Shown: one piece after another, positions 1 through 5,594 of the stretch
How the letters are laid out: the number at the start of each line of letters is the position of its first letter
Numbering within the stretch: the first letter of the stretch is position 1
Assembly: GCA_030642545.1 (NCBI GenBank)
Contig: DAOWNP010000067.1
Location: 1 to 9,871, forward strand
Length of the DNA stretch: 9,871 nucleotides
Origin: Desulfobacteraceae bacterium
GTDB lineage: Bacteria > Desulfobacterota > Desulfobacteria > Desulfobacterales > DAOWNP01
Reading direction: 5' to 3'
Translations under genes and position numbers: made by a program
The notes under the pieces: generated by a model
What the model was told of the DNA's origin: nothing
The model's input: only the letters and a program-made list of their open reading frames with translations
Databases searched by the model: none

Positions 1-1
1 T

Positions 2-2416
2 AATATGGATCTGCATATCTGTTTTGCTTTTCCAGATTTATATGAAATAGGGACATCTCACTTTGGAATTCAAATACTCTATCATATGTTAAACAGTATT
101 GAAAATATTTTTGCTGAACGGGTTTTTGCACCAGCATTAGATATGGCAGACAGACTAATTGAGGCAAAACTTCCACTTGCTTCTTTAGAAACAGAAACAC
201 CTCTTTCTAAATTTGATATTCTTGGCTTTTCTCTTCTTTATGAACTTAATTATACCAATATATTATACATGTTAGATCTCGCAGGAATCCCTTTTTTATC
301 TTCTGAGCGTGATAAGAAGCACCCTTTAATTATAGCTGGAGGACCATGTACCTGTAATCCGGAGCCTGTCGCTGATTTTTTTGATGCTTTTTTAATAGGG
401 GATGGTGAAATCGCTGTAAAAGAGATTGCTGAGGTTTATATTGAGTGGAAAAAAGAAAATCAAACAGACAGAAAAGATCTGTTAAAAAAATTATCCTTAA
501 TAGAAGGGGTTTATATACCTTCTTTTTTTATCCCAAAATATGATCAATCAAATTTTCAAATACTTACACCTGTTTATGACAATTATACAAAAATAAAACG
601 TACTGTAATTAAAGATTTAGACAGTGCTTTTTTCCCCAAATCACCTGTCATACCCTATGCTAAACCTGTTCACGACCGATTGCGTATTGAAATTGCCAGG
701 GGTTGTACAAGAGGCTGCCGGTTTTGTCAGGCAGGTATGATATACAGACCTGTTCGTGAAAAATCACCAGATAAATTAAACGAAATCATAGAAAAGAGTT
801 TTGATAAAACAGGATATGAAGATATTTCCCTGCTCTCTTTAAGCACAGGAGATTACACTTGCATAATACCATTTATGGAAGAGTTGATGCATAAATACGC
901 TCCTTTGCATGTTGCTGTATCCTTGCCTTCTTTAAGAGCAGGATCTCTTACTCCAAAATTAATGAATATTATTAAAAAAGTACGGAAAACAGGATTTACC
1001 ATTGCTCCTGAAGCTGGCAGCCAGAAACTAAGAGATATAATAAATAAAAATATTACAGAAGATGAAATCATATCTACTGTTAAAAATGCGTTTGAACTTG
1101 GCTGGCAGGTAATAAAGCTGTATTTTATGATAGGACTTCCCGGTGAGACTGATGATGATATTACAGCTATTGTAGATCTGGTAAAAAAATTATGGAATAT
1201 AAATATTGTAAAAAAGAAAAAGGGTAAAATAAATGTCAGCATAACAACATTTATACCTAAACCCCATGTCCCCTTTCAGTGGGCATCACAAATCTCCCTT
1301 AAAGAGTCTGAAGAAAAAATAAATTTTTTTAAAAAGAACTTACGTTTACCTGGTATTAACTTGAAATGGCAGGATCCAAAAGTAAGTCAGATTGAAGGTT
1401 TATGGGCAAGAGGAGACAGGCGGCTGAAAGATGTGCTTATTTCTGCATATAAAAAAGGCTGCAGGTTTGATGGCTGGAGTGACACTTTTTCATATAAAAA
1501 ATGGGAATCCATATTTGAAAAATTAGATCCAGGTATTGATTTTTATACTACACGAATAAGAAACATAGAAGAACCACTTGCATGGGATCATATAGATTCT
1601 CTTGTATCTAAAGAGTTTTTAAAAAATGAATTAAAAAAAGCTGATTGCGGTATATTGACCAAGGATTGCAGAGAAGATCAGTGTCAAATGTGTGGTGTAT
1701 GTGATTTTTCAAAAATTAAACCTGTTTTTGCAGAATTTCCTGAACTTGAAAAAACAGACAAAAAACTTACAGAAAAATGTGAAATTCAAACATATAAGAG
1801 CATGGAAATAAGTTATTCAAAAACAGGTAAAGCAAAATATTTTGGTCATTTAGAACTCGTTAAAATTTTTTTAAGAGCATTGAGAAGATTAAATATCTCT
1901 ATAAAATATTCCAAAGGTTTTCATCCAAAACCAAAAATCAGGTTTGCTGATACCTTACCCATTGGAATTGAAAGTGATTGTGAATCTTTTTATATTACAA
2001 CAGCAGTATCTGAAAAAGATGAATCAATATTTCCTGTTATTAATAATTATCTGCCAGAAGGACTATTTGTTACTGATTGCAAAACAGAAAACCTGCAAAA
2101 AAATTCTGTTTCAAAAAAAGCAATCTCATACAAAATAACACTTGATCAGGGACACTTCGAAGATAAGTTTCTTGATTGCTATAATAGTTCAGAGGAATTT
2201 TTTTATACAAAGGTAAATAAAAAAGGAAAGTTGAAAAAAAATGATTTAAAAGCTATAGTAGATACATTACAAATTATATCTACTGATAAATTATTAATAA
2301 TTTTAAAAACAGAATCTGAAAAAACAGTAAGACCGGATGTGATTTTAAAATATGTTTTTCAAAAAACAAAACAGCAAATTCAAAAAGCGGCTATAATAAA
2401 ATGCTTACAGAACTAA
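2..2416 (+). CDS. B12-binding-like / radical SAM protein fused to DUF2344 (5' partial)
   Basis: Residue numbers count from the ATG at 5. Seen: an N-terminal Rossmann-like region resembling a B12-binding domain (about 1-140, with GFSLLYELNYTN and IAGGP...NPEP). A radical SAM core follows, with its [4Fe-4S] motif at Cys234, Cys238 and Cys241 (GCTRGCRFC) and GLPGET near 380. A Cys-rich knot comes next (Cys548, 555, 560, 563, 566). A DUF2344 domain runs from about residue 600 to the end. The layout matches the radical SAM family known as TIGR03960 with a TIGR03936/DUF2344 tail. Relatives have roughly 40 residues before the FAFPDLYEIG motif and the frame is still open at position 2, so the ATG at 5 is probably internal and the real start lies outside the window. 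The reaction is unknown. S-adenosylmethionine cleavage is expected from the motif, while cobalamin binding is only inferred. The last 16 bases overlap rng, suggesting one transcript and a possible RNA-related role. Confidence 0.9.
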   Translation, partial: NMDLHICFAFPDLYEIGTSHFGIQILYHMLNSIENIFAERVFAPALDMADRLIEAKLPLASLETETPLSKFDILGFSLLYELNYTNILYMLDLAGIPFLSSERDKKHPLIIAGGPCTCNPEPVADFFDAFLIGDGEIAVKEIAEVYIEWKKENQTDRKDLLKKLSLIEGVYIPSFFIPKYDQSNFQILTPVYDNYTKIKRTVIKDLDSAFFPKSPVIPYAKPVHDRLRIEIARGCTRGCRFCQAGMIYRPVREKSPDKLNEIIEKSFDKTGYEDISLLSLSTGDYTCIIPFMEELMHKYAPLHVAVSLPSLRAGSLTPKLMNIIKKVRKTGFTIAPEAGSQKLRDIINKNITEDEIISTVKNAFELGWQVIKLYFMIGLPGETDDDITAIVDLVKKLWNINIVKKKKGKINVSITTFIPKPHVPFQWASQISLKESEEKINFFKKNLRLPGINLKWQDPKVSQIEGLWARGDRRLKDVLISAYKKGCRFDGWSDTFSYKKWESIFEKLDPGIDFYTTRIRNIEEPLAWDHIDSLVSKEFLKNELKKADCGILTKDCREDQCQMCGVCDFSKIKPVFAEFPELEKTDKKLTEKCEIQTYKSMEISYSKTGKAKYFGHLELVKIFLRALRRLNISIKYSKGFHPKPKIRFADTLPIGIESDCESFYITTAVSEKDESIFPVINNYLPEGLFVTDCKTENLQKNSVSKKAISYKITLDQGHFEDKFLDCYNSSEEFFYTKVNKKGKLKKNDLKAIVDTLQIISTDKLLIILKTESEKTVRPDVILKYVFQKTKQQIQKAAIIKCLQN

Positions 2417-3978
2417 TAATAAATGACACTGATCATGAAACAAGAGTTGCTCTTTTAGAAGATAGTACCATAGTTGAACTTTTCATTGAGCGGGGAAAAG
2501 ATTCAAACCTCGCAGGAAACATATACAAAGGGCGTGTCCAAAGGGTTCTCCCTGGAATGCAGGCCGCTTTTGTAGACATAGGTATAGGTCAGGCAGCATT
2601 TATTTATGTAAAAGATGTGATATCAGGTTTTCCTGATACTAACACTTATGATTTTAAACATAAGTGCATGGAGCTTGAATGTAAAGATGAAGATAATTAC
2701 GAAGAAATAAAAATACATACTTCAGATGAAACAACTTTTAATGGAAACAGTTCTTCTGTAAATCATATTCATATAGAAGAGCTTTTAGAAGAGGGACAAA
2801 ATATTTTTGTACAGGTTGCAAAGGCACCTATAGGAAGTAAAGGGGCAAGAGTTACATCTCATATTTCTATTCCCGGCCGCTTTTTGGTTTTAATGCCTAC
2901 TGTAAATCATATAGGGGTTTCAAGAAGAATTGAATCTGAAAAAGAACGACAACGATTAAAAGAGCATGTAGAAGAATTAAGAAAAGAAAACTATGGATTT
3001 ATAGTAAGAACAGCAGGAGAGGGGGTTTCAAAAGATAAAATTCAGCAAGAGTTGTTTTTCCTTTCAAATCTATGGGAAAGTATACAAAAAAAATATCAGA
3101 CATTATCAGCACCAGCACTTCTGCATAAAGAGCTTAGTGTCACTCTGCGGGCTGTACGGGATCTTTTAACAAGACAAGCAGATAAACTTGTAATTGATTC
3201 CCGCAAAAGCTATCTGGAAATTTTGAGCTTTTTAGATGACTTTATGCCTGGACTGAAATCATCTGTGGAATTTTACAATGAATCTGAGCCTCTGTTTGAT
3301 GCTTATAATATTGAAGGAGATATATCACGGGCTTTAAAGAAAAAAGTATGGCTTAAGTCTGGTGGTTATATTGTTATTGAACATACAGAAGCTCTTATTT
3401 CAATTGATGTTAATACCGGACGTTATGTTGGAAAACATAATTTTGAAGAGACAATATTAAAAACAAATTTAGAAGCAGTAAAAGAGATTGCTTACCAGGT
3501 AAGGTTAAGAAACGTTGGAGGTATAATAATAATAGATTTTATTGATATGAATCAAAAAGCCCACAAAGAAAAAATTTTTAATGCATTAAAAAAAGTATTA
3601 AAAAAAGATAAAAGTAAAACCCATGTCCTGCCTTTGTCTGAATTAGGAATAATTCAAATGACAAGAAAAAGAGTAAGAAAGGCTTTGACAAGACAGCTTT
3701 GTGAGCCATGTTTTTATTGTGTTGGTGAAGGGTATTTAATCTCTAAACAATCTATCTGCTACAACATTTACAGAGAAATTATAACTAAATCAAAAGATAT
3801 GACCGGAATAGTATTCAGCCTTTATGTAAATCCTGAAATTGCAGTCTTGCTTCACGATGAAGAGAGTAAGATTATAACATCTCTTGAACGAAAGCTTAAA
3901 GTACAAATTCTTGTTTATCCAAACTCTAAATATCATTTAGAAGAATTTGATATAATTGAAATTATAGGAGATGTGTAA
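2401..3978 (+). CDS. rng: Ribonuclease G (RNase E/G family endoribonuclease)
   Basis: A 525-residue single-strand-specific endoribonuclease of the RNase E/G family, which processes 5S/16S rRNA precursors and decays mRNA in the cytoplasm. The N-terminus (MLTELIIND..ETRVALLED) aligns with RNase G. An S1 RNA-binding domain starts at NIYKGRVQRVLPGMQAAFVDIG (about 41-62). The catalytic metal ligands are visible as Asp336 (ISIDVNTG) and Asp379 (IIIIDFIDM), with the same 43-residue spacing as Asp303/Asp346 of E. coli RNase E. The zinc-link cysteines follow at Cys437 and Cys440, 58 residues on as in RNase E, with an extra Cys434 as in RNase G. It lacks the long C-terminal scaffold of RNase E, so RNase G is the better name. 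The S1 domain carries an acidic insert (about residues 78-122) longer than in E. coli RNase G. The start overlaps the previous gene by 16 bases and I see no Shine-Dalgarno sequence, so translational coupling is likely. Confidence 0.93.
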   Translation: MLTELIINDTDHETRVALLEDSTIVELFIERGKDSNLAGNIYKGRVQRVLPGMQAAFVDIGIGQAAFIYVKDVISGFPDTNTYDFKHKCMELECKDEDNYEEIKIHTSDETTFNGNSSSVNHIHIEELLEEGQNIFVQVAKAPIGSKGARVTSHISIPGRFLVLMPTVNHIGVSRRIESEKERQRLKEHVEELRKENYGFIVRTAGEGVSKDKIQQELFFLSNLWESIQKKYQTLSAPALLHKELSVTLRAVRDLLTRQADKLVIDSRKSYLEILSFLDDFMPGLKSSVEFYNESEPLFDAYNIEGDISRALKKKVWLKSGGYIVIEHTEALISIDVNTGRYVGKHNFEETILKTNLEAVKEIAYQVRLRNVGGIIIIDFIDMNQKAHKEKIFNALKKVLKKDKSKTHVLPLSELGIIQMTRKRVRKALTRQLCEPCFYCVGEGYLISKQSICYNIYREIITKSKDMTGIVFSLYVNPEIAVLLHDEESKIITSLERKLKVQILVYPNSKYHLEEFDIIEIIGDV

Positions 3979-3989
3979 AATTGAATAAT

Positions 3990-4030
3990 AATTAGGAACG
4001 TGGACAAAACTTTCTTCCACGTTCCTAATT
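3990..4030 (+). terminator. Perfect 15-bp stem-loop after rng, probable terminator
   Basis: AATTAGGAACGTGGA (3990-4004) is perfectly complementary to 4016-4030, with an 11-nt loop. It lies 11 bases past the rng stop. The T tract after the stem is short (TT, then ACAC), so it is not a textbook intrinsic terminator. An outer arm, 3972-3982, which includes part of the rng stop region, is also perfectly complementary to 4027-4037. The stem could therefore extend with a bulge or re-pair. It separates the radical SAM/rng unit from the rpmH promoter. Confidence 0.6.
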
Positions 4031-4055
4031 TTACACAAAATAAAAAGTTTGATTC

Positions 4056-4084
4056 TTGACAGAAATTATTATTTATGTTTTTAT
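4056..4084 (+). promoter_or_regulatory. Candidate sigma-70 promoter for rpmH
   Basis: A perfect -35 hexamer TTGACA lies at 4056-4061. A 17-base spacer leads to TTTTAT (4079-4084), which matches the TATAAT consensus at four of six positions. It sits between the stem-loop after rng and rpmH and would give a leader of roughly 100 nt. The -35 box is strong and the -10 box is weak. Confidence 0.45.
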
Positions 4085-4190
4085 TTTTGGGATAAAGTAA
4101 CAGGCAGGCTTTTTAGATAAATGTATTTACATAAACGAAATAAGATTTTTATCTGGAATTCTACTATTATATTAAGGAGTTAGCACTACA

Positions 4191-4325
4191 ATGAAAAGAA
4201 CGTATCAGCCAAGCAGAGTTAAGCGTGCAAGAACACATGGCTTCAGAAAACGCATGTCTACAAAACAAGGTAGAAGAATAATAAACAGAAGAAGAGCAAA
4301 AGGCAGAGTTAGATTAGCTGTTTAA
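4191..4325 (+). CDS. rpmH: 50S ribosomal protein L34
   Basis: A 44-residue basic protein of the large ribosomal subunit. It begins MKRTYQPSRVKRARTHGF and ends RRRAKGRVRLAV, both hallmarks of bacterial L34 and of normal family length. The start is set by a clear AAGGAG at 4174-4179, 11 bases before the ATG. It is the first gene of the rpmH-rnpA-yidD-yidC block and is followed by an attenuator-like stem-loop. That would let the cell make far more L34 than RNase P protein. Identification is firm despite the small size. Confidence 0.97.
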   Translation: MKRTYQPSRVKRARTHGFRKRMSTKQGRRIINRRRAKGRVRLAV

Positions 4326-4366
4326 TTAGTTAGTTATGGGTTCAGTTAAAAAAGTGAGTAAATAGA

Positions 4367-4434
4367 ATTTAAGATATTAATTTTATAAATATCTTAAAAA
4401 ATTAATATCTTAAATCTTTATTTTGATTTTTTTT
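4367..4434 (+). terminator. rpmH-rnpA intergenic stem-loop with T tract (terminator or attenuator)
   Basis: An 18-bp perfect stem (4367-4384 with 4398-4415) encloses a 13-nt loop. It is followed at once by a T-rich stretch ending in eight Ts (4427-4434). The stem is purely A/T-rich apart from one G-C pair. A shorter competing stem is possible (4370-4378 with 4388-4396), because a TATCTTAA motif is repeated in the loop and the right arm. Partial termination here would tune rnpA relative to rpmH. No other promoter for rnpA is obvious. Confidence 0.55.
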
Positions 4435-4448
4435 GTAATGGATTTTTT

Positions 4449-4823
4449 TTGAAATCATATTTATTTACCAGGACAGATCGTATACTTAAACGTTCTGAAT
4501 TTCTTTTTTTATCGAAATACGGAACAAAAATCCACAACAAACACTTTATTGCTGTGATAAATAAAAGAAAAACCGATAAAATACGTCTTGGAATAACTGT
4601 CACAAAAAAAGTCGGCAATGCTGTAGTTCGCAATAGACTGAAACGTTTAATTCGTGAGTATTTTAGATTAAACAAAGATAATATTTCCAGGAAATGGGAT
4701 ATAAGTTTAATAGTAAAAAAAGAGATTGCTGGATTATCTTCAAAACTAATTAATTTATCATTGCATACTCTTTTTAAGAACATCCATGCTCAGATGAGCA
4801 CAACAAAGGATGAAAGTATATAG
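4449..4823 (+). CDS. rnpA: Ribonuclease P protein component
   Basis: A 124-residue basic protein that binds the RNase P RNA and helps it cleave the 5' leader from tRNA precursors. The family signature is present: VGNAVVRNRLKRLIREYFR at about residues 55-73, with the RNR motif at 61-63. The N-terminal F/Y-x-R...R-I-L-K-R-S-E-F pattern at residues 5-18 is also present. The start is a TTG. The only nearby ATG (4438) is in another frame and stops after four codons, and the TTG places the N-terminus exactly where RnpA proteins begin. There is no real Shine-Dalgarno sequence; the TTG lies at the end of an eight-T run. The position after rpmH is the conserved one. The C-terminal tail past residue 112 is short and polar. 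Confidence 0.95.
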   Translation: MKSYLFTRTDRILKRSEFLFLSKYGTKIHNKHFIAVINKRKTDKIRLGITVTKKVGNAVVRNRLKRLIREYFRLNKDNISRKWDISLIVKKEIAGLSSKLINLSLHTLFKNIHAQMSTTKDESI

Positions 4824-4829
4824 TCAATG

Positions 4830-4851
4830 GTCAAAAAATGAATTTTTTGAC
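4830..4851. repeat. Short palindrome after rnpA, possible weak terminator
   Basis: GTCAAAAAAT (4830-4839) is the exact reverse complement of 4842-4851, leaving two bases between the arms, so a hairpin would in practice have a slightly larger loop. It starts seven bases after the rnpA stop. The T run lies inside the stem, not after it, so termination is uncertain. A second, looser inverted repeat (TAATATA at 4858-4864 with 4877-4883) follows. Confidence 0.35.
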
Positions 4852-4909
4852 GATTTGTAATATATTGAAATAACAGTATATTAAAACAGGCTTTCATATA
4901 AAATTAGGA

Positions 4910-5020
4910 AAATAGTATTGACAGCTATAGCTTTTATGTATAAAAGACAGATAAATTTTATTAAAATTACTTTTTTCTCTTTTCTACAATTTTATTGTTC
5001 AATTTCTGTCAATACTATTT
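4910..5020. repeat. 15-bp inverted repeat framing the region upstream of yidD
   Basis: AAATAGTATTGACAG (4910-4924) is repeated as a perfect reverse complement at 5006-5020, with 81 bases between the arms. The right arm ends six bases before the yidD ATG, so it covers the place where the ribosome must bind. The spacer is rich in smaller palindromes: AGCTATAGCT at 4923-4932, CTTTTAT/ATAAAAG at 4931-4946, and AATTTT/AAAATT around 4954-4968. TAAAATTA occurs at 4899-4906 and 5020-5027, but not flush with both ends, so a mobile-element origin is not shown. It could be a long-range RNA stem, a protein-binding pair or a small non-autonomous element. Confidence 0.5.
4918..4944 (+). promoter_or_regulatory. 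Candidate promoter for yidD
   Basis: TTGACA (4918-4923) lies inside the left arm of the inverted repeat. It is followed after 15 bases by TATAAA (4939-4944). The -35 box is perfect and the -10 box matches at five of six positions, but the spacer is shorter than ideal. Transcription would begin near 4951, giving a leader of about 75 nt that lacks the left arm of the inverted repeat. Confidence 0.35.
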
Positions 5021-5026
5021 AAAATT

Positions 5027-5242
5027 ATGTTTTTAAAAAAATTGCTTTTATTAATAATTAGAGTATATCAAATAATAATATCTCCTTTTTTTCCTTCTGC
5101 TTGTCGTTTTTATCCTACCTGCTCACAGTATGCTATTGATGCTTTAACGCGGTATGGTATTTTTTATGGATTTTATCTTGCAGTAAAGCGAATTTTAAAA
5201 TGTCATCCATTTCACCCTGGAGGGTATGACCCTGTTCCTTGA
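5027..5242 (+). CDS. yidD: Membrane protein insertion efficiency factor YidD
   Basis: A 71-residue protein of the YidD family (formerly DUF37 or 'alpha-hemolysin' family), which assists YidC-dependent insertion of inner-membrane proteins and is associated with the cytoplasmic face of the membrane. The signature is complete: a hydrophobic/amphipathic N-terminus (LLLLIIRVYQIIISPFFP), then CRFYPTCSQYA with Cys26 and Cys32, then KCHPFHPGGYDPVP at the C-terminus with Cys59. Length and ends match the family, which supports the ATG at 5027. No Shine-Dalgarno sequence is visible, and the upstream bases form the right arm of an inverted repeat. In many genomes yidD overlaps or closely follows rnpA; here 203 bases separate them, which is unusual. 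Confidence 0.94.
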   Translation: MFLKKLLLLIIRVYQIIISPFFPSACRFYPTCSQYAIDALTRYGIFYGFYLAVKRILKCHPFHPGGYDPVP

Positions 5243-5594
5243 TAACTATTAAGTTGCTACATAAATATTTTTTAAACTACCATCTTCTTCCTGATTTGGA
5301 TTTGTGAAATTAACTGTGTAAGGGTTTGTATTTTTTAAAGAATATAAACTTTTTAAGGGAAAATTTAGTATAATATAAACTACAGAAGTTTTTGTTTTTA
5401 AAAGTTTGTATTATTAGTGTTATAAAATTATTTATGAAAAAATTTATAAACTCTTTTTTCTGTTTTTTGAAAATTTGTTACAAGAGAACAAAACTCTCTG
5501 CCTGTTATTTTGGCCGTCATTTTTTTATCAGAAAAAATCAACCTTTTTAACACTTGGCTATATTGAAATTAAATTTTATTTGGAGATATAAAGA
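5243..5594. other. 352-bp gap between yidD and yidC
   Basis: No confident gene lies here. On the + strand there is a perfect TATAAT at 5369-5374 without a recognisable -35 partner, and T-rich runs. The yidC ribosome binding site (GGAG at 5582-5585) is at the right-hand end. On the minus strand there are two short open stretches (5249-5410 and 5428-5520), described separately. I see no strong hairpin, tRNA or insertion sequence. The gap is wide for a yidD-yidC junction, which suggests decayed or inserted DNA. Confidence 0.5.
5249..5410 (-). pseudogene. Possible 3' remnant of a lost gene on the minus strand
   Basis: An open frame of 53 codons on the minus strand ends at a TAA (5249-5251). Its C-terminal part reads like protein and not like translated A/T noise: it includes NPYTVNFTNPNQEEDG and ends LKNIYVAT. 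It has no ATG, GTG or TTG start and is cut by a stop at 5411-5413, so it cannot be an intact gene. I do not recognise the family. It could equally be a chance open frame, since A/T-rich DNA of this length gives one now and then. Confidence 0.2.

Noticed and set aside
853..1242. Long minus-strand open frame opposite the radical SAM gene
   Set aside because: It lies entirely opposite well-conserved radical SAM codons, has a low-complexity hydrophobic translation (FFFF, SSS) and matches no family I know.
1944..2138. Small + strand frame inside DUF2344
   Set aside because: It is out of frame within a conserved domain, with no separate start signal.
4438..4452. ATG at 4438 as the rnpA start
   Set aside because: It is out of frame and meets TGA after four codons.
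4418..4783. Minus-strand open frame opposite rnpA
   Set aside because: It mirrors the RNase P protein gene, whose RNR signature is unambiguous on the + strand. It is an A/T-driven antisense frame.
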